NCBI GenBank assembly: GCA_013399895.1
Contig: VXBA01003435.1
Coordinates: forward strand, 1,694,392 to 1,758,391
Length of the DNA stretch: 64,000 bases
From: Serilophus lunatus
Lineage: Eukaryota > Chordata > Aves > Passeriformes > Eurylaimidae
Direction of reading: 5' to 3'
The translations under genes were made by a program, and so were the position numbers. Within the stretch, counting starts at the first letter, position 1, and each line of letters opens with the position of its first letter. The notes beneath the pieces are model-generated. The model had not been told where the DNA came from. It made no database searches and worked only from the letters and a program-made list of their open reading frames with translations. This document shows positions 26,801-38,861 of the stretch, piece by piece.

Positions 26801-29800
26801 AAAGTGCTGCCTTTCTTTCAGCTCCGGTAAGAGTTCTGTTAATCCGCTCAGTCTCCTCCTGCATCCATACTGCAGATACAAATATTTGGGGTATTTGTTA
26901 CACGATACTTTCCAGTGAAACTTCTGCTTTCTTATTTAAGAAATTACATTAATTAACTTTTTTCAGTATTCACTAAAAGCCAGTTTCTATGTTAGGGAAT
27001 TCATTGTTATGCATATTTTCTATACATGTAAAATGGCCGAGAAATTATATGTTTTGTGAGAGTATGTGTGTGCACATCACCTCCAAACTGCCAGTTCACA
27101 CTCCCAACTCCGATGGGTAGGAGGAAAAGGAGCTCTATGTGGGAAAAAGAATTTAGCTCCTGTGGAAATATGTGATGAAATGATTGCTTCGGATTTTTGC
27201 GTCTAAAAATAACTGAGACTCAAACTGCTCCAAAAGATAAGAGTAATCTGAACCTTTTAAACAACTTCTCACCGAAGTCACAAGAAAAGGTACCATGGAG
27301 ATCTTCTCAACAAACGAAAGACTGTATCTTACTCTGGTACCAAGAGTACTCAGCACTGGAAATATTCCTGCTTCTCCATGTATAAATGAGTAAAATCTAA
27401 AGAAGCTTGAAGTCCTTCAAAACTGAGATAAAACCTGACTGACAGTCATATTTAGCACTCCAGGTCCTACAATGGATATTGCAGCAGTATCACCTTTTGC
27501 CATCTGATGAATACACAATAGTTATTAGACAGGCATGGCTCACTCTTCCTTTCCTCTTCTGTAATACAACTCTTCCAATGTGGCAGGAAGTAGCATGGAG
27601 CCACAGGATAGTCATGGCAGCAGCACATGGACCCGTACTTCCTTTCTAAGAATCTGGCTTTCTGACGCTTATGCTGCTGATACATGAACTATATGACTTT
27701 AGAGAAATCTGTCAGTAAAAAGAAACTGTGTTTACTGAATAGGGTCTACCTTTGCATATGCTGTAACAATTCTTGGGTTTTTCTGAAAAACTTGATCCAG
27801 TTTAAATACCTGTGGAGTTTTGTAGGGAATTTTATAAGATCCAAAACTTCACCATTTCCAAATAAGATCTCCAAGTGTTGCTATCATCCCAGAACAGTTA
27901 CACAAAAGCAAAACCCACATAAAAATAAACAATCCAATATGAAGAAGCCTACAACATCCTGGACCAGGTAAGATTAGAGACAGAATGAGGGGAAGGAAGA
28001 AGGCTTATTTTCTTCCTGTGGCCTTCTTATCTTCAATACCTTACGTTTTCCATTTTTAAATATTTGAATTCATTTCCTTTAGGCTCTCCAAACTGTTGTA
28101 TTAATTTGACAGCTGTCTGCCAAGTTCTGAGAATGCAAAGATATATTTTTAAATAAAGTCATTTCAGTAAGCAAAAGCATTATATTGAATTAATTTGCAT
28201 GAACCTTTATATTCCTGAAGGGGGCAGCAACTTCTAAGGAAGAGCTAATAAATATAGTAAGCAATTTTATAATTCAGAAATGAAGAAGCTGATACCTCCT
28301 GATTCCACACATACATGCAACTAAATCAAAACATTCCTCTTAAATTCTGTTCTGCAGACAGAAATTTTACCCACTACAATTTTTATTCCAGTTTTTATGA
28401 AACAAAAGTAGTCCATACTTTTCAAATGATGAATGCCTATATGCAGATACACTGAATATATAGATACATCTCATTTGCACCATATAGTCATCAGGCAAGT
28501 TTTTTGTACCATCAGGAATTGCACTGCCTGACCCTGTAATAGTACCCCTGTTGTGATCACCAGGGGGATCACCTTCACAGATCCCTGGAGGACAATAGTC
28601 TCATTCTATTACTGTCACAATGATTCAGCTTGTTTAGACTGTTGGCACTGTAAGAATGTAAATGTAGTTTTAGATGCAGGTAGGAAAAAACCCCCAGCTT
28701 CCTAGAACCACTAAGCTCTATTAAAATTAAGAGCATGACCGCAAAACTCCATGAAGAGAATCAACTAGTCAACACCAGTAAACAAAAACAAAACAGTAAG
28801 ACTGATACCAAACCATTATTTTTAACAAACTGTTAAAATTGCATTTCAACTACTGGAGTTTATTCTGTTCTGTTTTGAAGTGGGACATGTTTTTTTTCAG
28901 GTTGCCTAGATATGAAATTCCTGAATATGCATTGCTGGAAGTTTTATTATTTGTGAATCCAAAGGCATTAAATTAAGCAAGACCTTTATATAACCATAAG
29001 TTTCAAACCTAAAAATATCGTGAGTACCAGCAGTCTTCCATAATTTTAGCTCAGTTTTGTTGTTTCTATTGCAAATAAGACTCATCACACTTAAAAAAAA
29101 AAAAAAAAAGAAAAAAAAAGCGGATCATACATCTGATAGCACATTAGCTATGAAACAGGTTTTTAAAGAATTTATTGCAGGAAATCAGAACCCAAATATT
29201 AAGGCTTGTCATACGAGCTAAGGGAAAAACCTTGGCTTTTGCTTACCTAGGCAGATACACCTTTAAAAGTGCTTGATTCTTGAGAAGTGAAAAGCTTCAC
29301 AAGTGAAAGAAAAAGACAGAGGGGAAACAACCCCAGACAAACCACAAATCCCATGAAGGTATCATCCCCACAATTCTAAAGTTCAAGACACGTAGAAAGT
29401 TTTACATTTGTCACAAACAGTGGTATTTATAAGTCATTTATGGCTTCAGACAAAGCAGTTTATTCAATGCCATACAAAGTATGACAGCATTAAAAGATTA
29501 GTGTACAACTTGGGAATTCTTGAATCATGATCCTAAACTCAATGAATAACACATGTCACCAAATTTATCCTCAGTTTCCCATAGAAGAAATAGCTGTGAT
29601 GGTTTAAGGCAGGGCAGGTGGCTCTGCAATAAAGTAGGTAATCCACTAGGTCATTTATGCTACAGGGGCAACAGTAAACAAACTGCCAGAGAGCATAAGC
29701 ACTGTAGCCTAGATAACATGAGTTCTTAAAAGTCACAGTGCAAGAGTCTTGCTTTTAAGAGACATTGTAAAAACAAAACTCTTACAGTTTCATTATAGAC

Positions 29801-32800
29801 CAGTATGAGTCCACTGCTTTTGATTGTTTTTATTTTTCCAAAAGGACATACTCCATGTTTTTTCATTAATTTGCAACACTAGTTTCCTGTAAGTCTTTTT
29901 ATCAATTATCTTCAGTATTCGGGTTTGGGGTTTTCTGTTGGGTTTTTTTGTTTTGTTTTTTTTTTAATTTAGAGATGCTTGCCTGTATTAGACATCTACT
30001 CCAGGAACAGGAAAAGTATGACTGCCACGATGTCATGTAGAACTCCTAAGAGACTTTTAAACTGTTGACACCACAGTTTTGTGAAACATGGGATGAATTA
30101 GACAGGAGAAAACACATCGGTAGAAGATGACTAGGACAAAAGGAATAAATTCTGACATATGTTGCAAAACTCAGTGCAAAAATTTAATCCATTATAAAAA
30201 ATATCTATATCAAATGATGAATTAAGGATCTTAATACTAATTTCTTAATGAAATTGTTTTCCAGTATCTTAAATGTAGAGTAAAAGATCAAAGTAACTCT
30301 GATACAAAAAAAAGTAACTTCTGTTCCTCTAGATGATCTTAACACTAGACATAAATGAAAAAAAATATTAATAAAACTGTCAAATAGCACTATTCTACAA
30401 GGTGATTATTTCCTAACAAGGTGTATTGGTTTTGGCTGGAATAGAGTTAATTTGTCTTCATAGCAGCTTGTAAGGTGCTATGCTCTTGATGTTCATAACA
30501 CAAGGATGTTTTATTGCTGATCAGTTCTTACACAGCCTCAAGGCCTTTTTTCTGTTTCTAGCAATATATGAAAGTAAAGCCATTCTTTTAAAATTAAGGA
30601 AATTTTACTGTAAGCAGAAAAGAAGTCATAGAAACATCTACAGAAACACGTAAAAAACATCAGTGTGTTTTAAAAAAACTCTACTATTTTGCTAATTTAA
30701 TACTATCTCTTTAAGAAAACTTACATTCCAAGTCATGGTACAGTAGCTCAAAGTCTTCTTTTGTTTTAGGGTTCAGTTTTCGCTCATACTCCCTTCTCAA
30801 TTTTTCTTCTTTCTCCATTTTTTTCTGTAATTCTTCTTGAGCCTCCCGTGCCAGCCTTAACCTCTTCTGTTCCCTCAGATTTTGTACTACATTTATAGCA
30901 TGCCAACGACGGAAATATTTCTGTAATACTATGACCTATATGCGATACAATACCAAAGAATTGTGAATTTGTAACAAAATAGATGTGATACAACACCAAA
31001 GAACTGTGAATTTAAAACATAACAGATAGGATACAATACCAAAGAATTGTGAATTCAAAATATAACAGATATTATATAACATGAAAGAACTGTGAATGCA
31101 AAACAAAACAGCACAGTATTTTGTTCTTAACTGTTTTTTGTCTAGCTGCCTAACTATACTTTCCATGATTTGTCTTGTACTAAAACTAATTCAAATATTA
31201 CAAAATCAGTCATGTACCCCTACTTTAAGTACTAGCATGCTTACTCAGTTACTCAACTGCCATAGTCTAACCAGTGAGTACAGTGAATAACGTAGGTCTG
31301 TATAATCAAGTCAAAATATAAACTACATTTAAATATTCATTTTTCTTTTTTCAGATCTCCCCGTAAAATAATGGTTTTTGCCATGTATTGTTTTTATCTT
31401 TTTCTCTTCCTACTATCAATTTATATAGTGGGAATGTAGACACGTATTTGCAAAATTTCTATGAGATTCCTAGATACAAAAATCAGCACATACACACAAA
31501 ATTAACTGCATTTTATTTGTAAACAATAGTCTCTGTGAAAATATGAATGCTGTTATGACATAAGAGAGAAAACTAAATCATCTACCTTCTCATGATATGG
31601 GTATTGAAGTCCAGGGAAATGTTGACAATAGAGGATAATGCACAAGTCTCGCCTTCTGCCAGTTGAGTTAGCACTTGCACAACAGGCAGTTTAGTCTGAT
31701 CAATACCAAGAGCTAGTAAGCATTGTGCAGCATGAAAGCCATCGAGCACAAAATTATACTAATACAGTACACTATCTCTAGTGCTGTCTTACCCTAAAAC
31801 ATCTCTTGAATATGCCTTCAGACAGTATTTAAATGCAGGCCTACACTACAACAACTAGAACCAATAACAAGTTGATGCCTCTCTACTGTGCATTATAAAT
31901 TACCTATAGATACATTACAGATTTCAATAAGTGGCACTAAAGATCACAGTAAGACATATTGGTAGTCCTGAGGAAATTGTTACCTATTTGGTTACCTGCA
32001 TCTTCCACAAGATGCTTATTGCCTTGAGCTAATGTTGACTGATTCAAGAAGATCTTATAGAAAAACCCTATCCAGAAGATTTCGAAGATCTTGGCAACCA
32101 TGTTCAATACAATTAACAATACAATTAACAATACAATTAACATACTTAATACACGAGGAATCAACTGCTTCTCCATTCATTTAGATTCAAACTGCCTATT
32201 TTAAGCTATCCAATAAATAACTAGAGCATGTCCCACCTAACACAATTTTGAGTTAGATGTCCAGTTGCTGAATACATGGTTTCCAAAACACAATTTGGAA
32301 TGCCTGAACAGCATCTCCTTCATGAGGCAACACAGTGCACCAGAAAACCCCACAGACCCATTAGCATGTATCTGAACACCCCAGCTCTACCTTAATGTCA
32401 AAACAAGGAGCTTGAACAGAATCCAAAATGGATCAGTTTGCCCAAGGCAAACTGCTAAGACTGTTAAACAAACAAACAAACAGAAGCCACAAAATCCAAA
32501 AGCTGTAAGCAGACCTCCTAAATCCTAACCCAACCCTCAATCCATTTCAGGCCATATATTAAGCAAGTACCTTACGTTCTTCCAAAGAGATCATGAGAAT
32601 GCTGTAGGGACAAACCAGTTTAATCCCCAATACTTTACATGGAAACTTAACTGCCAGTGTAACACAGAAAACAATACATTCAGAATTCTTAATGTTTAAG
32701 AAATTGAAAGTATCAAATGTTGCTAAGACAGAGCAAGCACACACTCCTCCCCTATCTGAAAGATTACAAATTATGCAGGAGATATTTTACAGTTCACTCC

Positions 32801-34857
32801 TAAATTCAACCTTTGAACACTCTGGACATATTAAATATTCAGATAACCCCTGTAATACACTGCTTTACAGATAGTTTCCAACAGATAAGAAACTTACTGC
32901 TTCAAGTCTACATTTATGGTACTCTTCTGCTGTAAAATACTTTCCAGGACTTATTAGTTTGTCTGTCATGCTTGACACATAAAGGCCAATTTTAGTCATC
33001 TGTGTTGATGTTGTATTTCTTGTTTGTTGTGGCTTATTTTTTTCCAAAATTGTCTGGGGAAAAAAATGCATGTTAGAATGTAAGGAAACGCAAAAAAGAT
33101 TTTTTTTTCCTCATTACATTAAGTAGAAAAATTAGTTATTTGTAATAAAAATCACAAGAATAATATTCATCCACCGAATAATTTCATTTGCACATTTATT
33201 TCTGATCTACTTCCTCCTTCCTATCAGAAACAGTGCCAACATTCCATTCCATTAGGCAAAAACAACAGTCTAAAAAGACACTACGAAGCCATTACCTGTG
33301 TTTCCCTACAAAATAACTGAATTCCTTTGTCAGGTCGTTTTCTGAATTTTGTTTGTGATCCTGCATTATGAAATTCCACTCCTGTTCTCACGTCCCTAAA
33401 TCCACCCAGAAAAGGTTTATTATAGGAAGGTCTTTCAATTTTTACATCTACTTCTTGGAATGAATCAGAATCTGCTAAAATGAAAGTTCCAAAACAGAAA
33501 TATTGGGTTTTTTAGTAACATATCAAGACTAGAGTAAAATTTTATACACCCATACACATGCAAACCCAACATCTACCTGTTTGTATTGTGACAGTTATGA
33601 CATCAGGCATTTGGTACTCCTGTTGAACAACTTTCCAAGGAAAATATTTCTGATTCTTAGAGTGGATACTTTTATCAAAGTTAGGCCCAGTCTTCCTAAG
33701 TGCTTTATTATGCTCAAGCATGCTTTCTAAAAGTAAAATAAAAAATAATTCCTGATCAGCTTCTCAAAATAAACAGCATCACTGGTTCTAGTTTCCCCCA
33801 GGATGACTTTATTGAAACACTGCAACACAGAATAATCAGTTTTTGAGCTAGAAAGACAGTCTACAGGAAAGGTGAAGCAGTATTATCATACAATTTTAAA
33901 AGATAATCTAATGTAATACTGTCACCACATAGTCATTCCTAGCCAGACATTCAGAATAAGAGCATCCAAATGCAGTCCAGACAAAAGGAAGACAGTTAGC
34001 AGGCCCATACTCTTGCAAGATTATTCACCGTGTTCACCTGCTGAACAGGATGTGCTGCCTTCTGCTTCGAAGAACTAACAAAATGGGGTGCTGAAAGTGA
34101 CAAAAGACATCCAAAACACAATAGGTGCAGGAAATGATGGAGCATTTGGGGACTGCAGAAGAAAGGCATGGATAACAGTGGTGGGGAAGGTAACTATTTT
34201 ACCTTTCAGATTCCTCTATGATTGCTATGATCTAGTCTAAACTGTTTAAATGCACGAATAGAACACGTGTACCTACTCATACTATTACATACTTATTTCT
34301 GGAAATAAGGACCATTCTGTAAAATGCCATCTAGAAATTGCTACTGTAGCTGAAGACAAAGAATACATTCCTTACCTTTGGAGCATGTTTTATATGAGAA
34401 TTTAAAAAGTCCCTTCAGGAGCAAAACCCAGCAAACATGAAGAGACTGAGGGTGTGGGAGTGCAAGAAGCCATCACGAAACTGAAGAAAAAGTATCTCTT
34501 TAAAGCCCGGATCACCAACATTTTAGCAATCTCTTTACCTGTTACTGTTCCACTTGTATTCCCTTTTACCGCCGACTTTTGAGAAGTTCGTTCTTCCCAC
34601 TGCACTTCTTCAGGTCGTTCCCACTGTGCTAAACAGGACTGCTCCTGTTCCTCCAAGACTGACTGCTCCCGAAGACACTGCTGCTCGCAGCCCTGCTCTG
34701 ACTGTACAGTACCTGCAGATGCTGAAAGCAGACTCTTCTCTGCTGGGTTCCCATCTCTGGCCTCTCTGACTGCTTTCTCCTGTAAGGATGCGGGTGGTTG
34801 CTCTGCCTCTGACCCTTCCGATGTAACTTCAAAGCAACTACCACATGCGTCTTCCAT
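14840..34857 (-). CDS. IQUB: IQUB, IQ motif and ubiquitin domain-containing protein
   Basis: Eleven coding exons, in transcript order: 34539-34857, 33577-33726, 33296-33474, 32898-33053, 30725-30935, 26694-26869, 21956-22126, 20405-20581, 18803-19051, 17169-17354, 14840-14980. All junctions agree in phase and give 2115 nt (704 residues plus stop). Recognised IQUB landmarks in order: KPFLGGFR and FHNAGSQT (exon 3), TSTQMTKIGLYVS (4), IQ motif VLQKYFRRW (5), TGAERKAALCELLE (6), HECKLTQEI (8), two CxxC pairs (528/531 and 552/555, exon 9), WSPWNTILLTKEEA (10), KQKHIQAKNYF (11). IQUB is an adaptor of radial spoke 1 in motile cilia and sperm flagella and binds calmodulin. The product is about 87 residues shorter than human IQUB (about 790), and the ubiquitin-like domain expected between exons 1 and 2 was not found. 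The minus-strand start is the ATG at 34857, in an exon beginning shortly after an acceptor-like CCTTAG. Confidence 0.93.
17169..17354 (-). CDS. IQUB: IQUB coding exon 10
   Basis: 62 codons: LPDLQYMMENIWNCQSALSA, DLVMVRWDK, EWSPWNTILLTKEEADAHL. Acceptor TTTCAG, donor AAG|GTAAAA. Confidence 0.95.
18803..19051 (-). CDS. IQUB: IQUB coding exon 9 (paired CxxC)
   Basis: 83 codons. VPQDPLKLYKNVYFCHSC and GRCHLCSKL give two CxxC pairs about 20 residues apart, resembling a zinc-ribbon and also present in mammalian IQUB. Metal binding is an inference. Confidence 0.95.
20405..20581 (-). CDS. IQUB: IQUB coding exon 8
   Basis: 59 codons, phase 0: EHECKLTQEIVELIDREVDL and NLEGLRKRICTLFLQYIK. Acceptor TTTTTTCAG, donor AAG|GTATTA. 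Confidence 0.96.
20790..20826. repeat. (TA)18 microsatellite
   Basis: Pure TA dinucleotide tract in IQUB intron 7, about 210 bases upstream of exon 8 in transcript sense. Likely length-variable. Confidence 0.95.
21956..22126 (-). CDS. IQUB: IQUB coding exon 7
   Basis: 57 codons, phase 0: CAQPKRWKAFDG, EMDTKDTLRAKELLEIYQ, ending LTLRHTVK. Acceptor TTCTGAAG, donor AAG|GTATGT. Confidence 0.95.
22984..23046. repeat. degenerate tandem repeat of TGTGTATTCAT(ATT) units
   Basis: Four to five imperfect copies of a unit containing tgtgtattc, with attcattat spacers, in IQUB intron 6. Confidence 0.8.
26694..26869 (-). CDS. IQUB: IQUB coding exon 6
   Basis: Residues to 397, with TGAERKAALCELLEQEAQLI. 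The donor AAG|GTCGGT departs from consensus at +3. Splicing four bases later (GTATTA) would break the frame of exon 7. Confidence 0.94.
30422..30562 (+). mobile_element. avian ERVL-type LTR fragment
   Basis: Begins ttggttttggctggaatag and continues agagttaatttgtcttcatag, aacacaaggatgtttta and tcaaggccttttt. This is the first part of an LTR I recognise as common in birds. The 3' part of the LTR and all internal genes are missing. It is in IQUB intron 5. Confidence 0.75.
30725..30935 (-). CDS. IQUB: IQUB coding exon 5 (IQ motif)
   Basis: Residues 269-338. Opens with the calmodulin-binding IQ motif (VIVLQKYFRRWHA), followed by a charged helix with REAQEELQKKMEKEEKLR and LNPKTKEDFELLYHDLE. The acceptor CATATAG lies 9 bases from a 43-bp tandem repeat. 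Confidence 0.95.
30944..31113. repeat. 43-bp minisatellite, about 4 copies
   Basis: Copies start at 30944, 30987, 31030 and 31075. Each opens with a gatacaa(t/c)accaaagaa-like segment followed by (t/c)tgtgaatt; the last copy is more diverged and shorter. It lies in IQUB intron 4 directly next to the exon 5 acceptor. Confidence 0.9.
32106..32141. repeat. 12-bp tandem repeat, 3 perfect copies
   Basis: The unit AATACAATTAAC is repeated three times without change, in IQUB intron 4. Confidence 0.95.
32898..33053 (-). CDS. IQUB: IQUB coding exon 4
   Basis: Residues 217-268, with NTTSTQMTKIGLYVSSMTDK and PGKYFTAEEYH, nearly identical to mammalian IQUB. Phase 0 on both sides; the donor is GCA|GTAAGT. 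Confidence 0.95.
33296..33474 (-). CDS. IQUB: IQUB coding exon 3
   Basis: Residues to 216. Contains the conserved NKPFLGGFRD and GVEFHNAGSQT and ends LFCRETQ. Acceptor TTTTAG, donor CAG|GTAATG. Confidence 0.93.
33577..33726 (-). CDS. IQUB: IQUB coding exon 2
   Basis: Residues 107-156. The 3' half (VITVTIQT) matches the IQUB segment just after the ubiquitin-like fold. The first 20 or so residues (SMLEHNKALRKTG) match nothing I know. Acceptor TTTTAG, donor ACAG|GTAGAT. Confidence 0.85.
34539..34857 (-). CDS. IQUB: IQUB coding exon 1 (acidic N-terminus)
   Basis: Residues 1-106: Glu/Ser/Gln-rich low-complexity sequence beginning MEDACGSCFE, like the poorly conserved acidic N-terminus of mammalian IQUB. 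The donor is ACAG|GTAAAG. Homology is weak here; the call rests on position, composition and phase agreement with exon 2. Confidence 0.75.
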
Positions 34858-35254
34858 TTCCTAAGGCATCAGTTACAGTTGTAACCTTTCTGCAAGAATA
34901 TCATAGGATCTATTAAAAACCGCGTATTAGCCCATTTCTACTATCAATTTACGGGTAACAATATCCTGAAAAGCTTTTCCTTTATTTATTCCCAAAGAGC
35001 CTACTGAGAGCAGCAACTGAGGTCTTTGCTTCCACAAAGAGAAAACACTTGTGGCAGGTGTTTATCAAACGTAACCCTCCAAGCCACGCAGCCCGCGCAG
35101 TTCTTTCGTTTTACCTCTGGCTCTCTACCTATAGAACAAGACTGTCCAAGGGGGCATCACCCTGCCACAGCATACTTTAAAGGTTTTCCGAGTTCCCACC
35201 GAAATTACATGGGCTGGAAAAAATCCTAAACTCATATTCCTGAAGAAAAAACAA

Positions 35255-35530
35255 AAAGCCGGAACCAACCGGGACGCAGCTCCCGGCAGAGCCCGGCTGC
35301 CGTGTGCTGCACCACCGCCCGGGCGGANGCAGGGAAAGGGGGAAGGGAAGGGGAGCGGAAGGGCGAGGGACGTTCCTGGCTCCATTCCCCGCCGCGGTTA
35401 CCGGCGGCCCCGCAGCTGCCCGTGCTGGGCGCTGGGAGCGGCTCCGTCCTGGCACAGCCCCAGCCCCGGGGCTATGCTGGGACCGAGGGCAGGGCGATGA
35501 TGAGCCCTTACCGGCCCATTGCACCATTCA
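35255..35530 (-). promoter_or_regulatory. IQUB: CpG-island promoter of IQUB
   Basis: GC-rich, CpG-dense block about 400 bases upstream of the IQUB start codon, the only such block between IQUB and NDUFA5. It includes one ambiguous base at 35329. A 5' untranslated exon probably starts here; its exact edges cannot be set. Confidence 0.65.
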
Positions 35531-37374
35531 TAGATGAAAACATGGGGTTTTTCCCTTTCAGTTTACACTGTAGATAGTAGTAGCAGAAGTTGTACTTACC
35601 CCCAGAAGTGTTTCCTGGATATGATGAAAGGTGATTGTGCTGGAATGTTGCGTTTCCACACCACCGTTCCCTAGCCGTGTGGCAACACCTACCTGTGATA
35701 GGGGTTCAGCCTAGTAGTGGTGCTTTAATCCTCTAAGTACTGTCATTTGTGTCACTTTGTCATTATTACATTGTCATCTGGACTACAAACTCATTTTCAA
35801 GTTGCAATATGTTTTTTTCATTTTTTTTCTAATGAAATATAAACTGTATATAATAAAGGGGGGGGGGGAAGCAGCTTTCAGTCATCTCCTTTTCAACATC
35901 AACAGAAATTATGCCAAAGATTCACATGGTGGTGTGTTCAGAACATGGCCACTTAGGATACCTTAACCAGCACAGATGGCAAGTTAGGAATGACAAAAAA
36001 CTCAGTACAGCTGCTACCTGGCAATGGGAAAGTTGTTTTTCTGGTTTAACAGGCTCTGTCTCTATTAGGTCCCATCCTTGCAGATGAAGTTATTTTTCAC
36101 TCACACAATGACTTCAATCAGACGATCTCAAAAGTGTTTTAAAGATCTTGTTAACTCTAAAGCTGGAAGTGATTTACTTTGCCATATTACAACAGGTAAT
36201 GATAAAATCTTTTGCATCATCATGTATTTCCAACAGTTAAAAGAGAAAAATCAAGCAAAATCAGTCAGTCTTCAAATTATGCCTTGCTAGCATATTCATC
36301 TTGGACTAAATTAGGGTCTGAATTGAGGATATATAAGTGCATTTGTGAAAAGGAGAAGATGAGAGTACACTTTTATTAGTGAAACTCAGTTTTAAAAGAC
36401 CAGGTATCAAATTTCAGCAGCAGTGGAAAAAAAAAATTCTCCCCTGCAGCACAATTCATGAGCTTATAGGAGAGGTTTTAAGTCACATGACAAATACATC
36501 TCCAGAAGTGGAGAAAATAACTGAGCAAGAAAAGGGTTTAGCAAATGTCTGAGTTATGAAAGAGTAACAAGACTTCCAATAGTTGTCACCATATTCTGGC
36601 AATTTTCCTTCCCCCTCCCCCCCTCAACTCCAGTATTTCATGCCAGTGTCATTAGTACTAGACTTAGGGGCTTTTTTTACTTTTATTCCTTTCAGGTCAG
36701 CTCAATACTTATTACCTAAACCCATTAATTTTCATTACTCATGTGACAGCATTCGTCCTCATTCAAGTCTGTAATCCTTTAATATTTCTCATGTCAAAGT
36801 TGTGTTTAACTTTAGCAAAGTCCTCTTCTGGAATGCCATCTAGTGGTTTTATCATGGAAAAGACCTGCTTCTCCCTTTGGGAAAAGTAAAAAAAAACAAC
36901 TTCAAAACTTCACAACTTCAGAAGACTTTTTCAATTTTAAAAATCTAAAAGCTTCTGTATTACAGTGATAATAATTGGGGGAAAAAACAAAGCAGTGAAA
37001 TGCAGTGAAAATAGTTGCTGGAGTCAATACCCTGGGAATATGGTTTTTATTTTCTACTGACTTACTCTCCCACTACCAATTACATGAAATATTATAAAAA
37101 TATGTCATTAACAATTATGATTATTTATAACTTATAAATTAGTGCAATCATAATACAGAAATTATTTATAGTTGTTTATATTATTATTCTCAAAATATTT
37201 TAATGATTATTATAATAGTAAATTCATAGGCCTAGTGACTGTGAAAAAATGACTATGAGCAAGTATGCTGTGCTATGTAAATAGTGGAGTATAAACGTCT
37301 GATAAACTGCAGATTTTTGTCATGCAGCAATATCAGTGCCTGCTCCTCCACTTTTCCTTATGATAATGTTGCAG
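35531..37374. other. intergenic between IQUB and NDUFA5
   Basis: Holds a run of eleven G at 35858-35868 and otherwise AT-rich sequence. A GT-consensus donor-like site on the minus strand near 35598 could belong to an upstream untranslated IQUB exon. No coding exon was recognised. Confidence 0.4.
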
Positions 37375-38035
37375 ACAGACTGCAATGAGGTCTCCCCCCA
37401 GTCTCTTCTCCAGGCTGAACAGACCAAGGGGGACCTCAGATGCTCTTTGTATGGCTTCCCCTCCAGACAAGGGCCTTCTTCAAAGCCTTTCTTTGGATGC
37501 TCTCTAATAGCTTAATATCCTTATACTGTGGTGCCCAAAACTGCACATAATATTCAAGGTGAGGCCACACCAGTGCACAGCAGAACAGGAGAATCCCCTC
37601 CCTCAATCAGCTGATGCCCCCCAGGACATGGTTGACCCTCCTGGCTGCCAGGGCACTGCTGACTCATATTCAACTTGCCATTGACCAGGACCCTCAGATC
37701 TCTTTCCATGGCACTGCTTTCCAGCCTCTCATTCCCCAGTCTGTACATCTGGGATTGCCCGACCCCAGGTGAGGCATCTGTCACTTTCCCTTGTTGAGCT
37801 TCAGATGGGTGCTGAGTGCCCTGTCCTCTCATTTGCCAAGGTCTCCCTTGCCTTTGAGGGAATCAACAGCTCCTTCCAATTTAGTGTCATCGACAAACTC
37901 AGTATTCCTTGAAGTCCTCTGTCCAAGTCAATTATGAAGACTTTGGAGACCACGGGGTCCAACATGGAGCTCTGTAGGATCCCACTAGATACAGATCCCC
38001 AGTCTGATGTCACCACATTTACTCTAACACTTAGC
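37375..38035 (-). mobile_element. CR1 LINE fragment, minus orientation, 3' tip missing
   Basis: Reverse-oriented CR1 with ccaggctgaacagaccaa, tctctaatagcttaatatcc and aggtgaggccacaccagtgc, and the remains of the RT region (DPVVSKVFIIDLD). The terminal 3' block is absent, so the copy is truncated at both ends. It lies downstream of NDUFA5. Confidence 0.9.
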
Positions 38036-38759
38036 ACTCAAGATCTGAATCAAGAACACACAAATATACGTGACTACACAAAGCCTTTGTAAAATCCCAA
38101 TACTAAACCTTGTCCCACAGGCGTTACACCAAGTATGGTAATGTACCTTATGCTAACCAAGGAACCCGTTGCTGCTGAGGAGTCATCTTTTTTCTTCCCG
38201 TCATCTCTCCAATTCTGGGTCTTCCTATGAGTCAGAAACAGTGTTATGTGGACAGCACAGTCAGCTGGTCCAGGACAGGAATTCAACTGAAATCTAAAAG
38301 CCTACTTTATTTTTCATAAGCTTAGCCTTCATTGCATCAGATCCCTGATCTCAGTATCTGCACAGCCATAAAGACCCTGTCACGGGGTAGCAAAAATACA
38401 CAACCAAAGGTGGGAAAAAAGAGCAGCATCATACTTTTCTACAACTTTGATTTTTGTTTCAAGTGGCCTATATAAAAATAACTCAGAGAAAGACACAAAT
38501 ATTCTGTTAATATAAACTAAAAAAGGAAACCAATAACTAACTAATAAAGAAAATAAAAGGTGGCAGAATTGCCAAAAAGAACTTTCTTAAAAGCATTTTT
38601 GCAAGAAATTGGAATGAGTGTTTAGATTGCTAAATAAAAGTGGACATTAGGACAAAATATATTTTAATGAAGTGATTACCTTTAATTTAAAGACAATTGT
38701 TAGTAACAATAGATTAATAATTAGCTTTTCTTTTTACAGAGGTTACAGCATCCTGAAAA

Positions 38760-38861
38760 TTATATTGGCCATCTCCACTGATCAGAAGGAGGTTCTTCAA
38801 CTAGAGGCTCCCACGGTTTCCACTGTATCATTTTTCTTGCCAGGGAAAGCTCATTTTCAGC
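38760..38861 (-). CDS. NDUFA5: NDUFA5 coding exon 5
   Basis: 33 codons plus stop; the WKPWEPLVEEPPSDQW block is the conserved C-terminus of the family. Confidence 0.95.
   Translation of the reverse strand, partial: AENELSLARKMIQWKPWEPLVEEPPSDQWRWPI

Noticed and set aside
34376..34480. Segment with acceptor-like CTTCAG and donor CAAAG|GTAAG in IQUB intron 1, considered as the missing ubiquitin-like exon
   Set aside because: All three frames contain stops and none resembles a ubiquitin fold.
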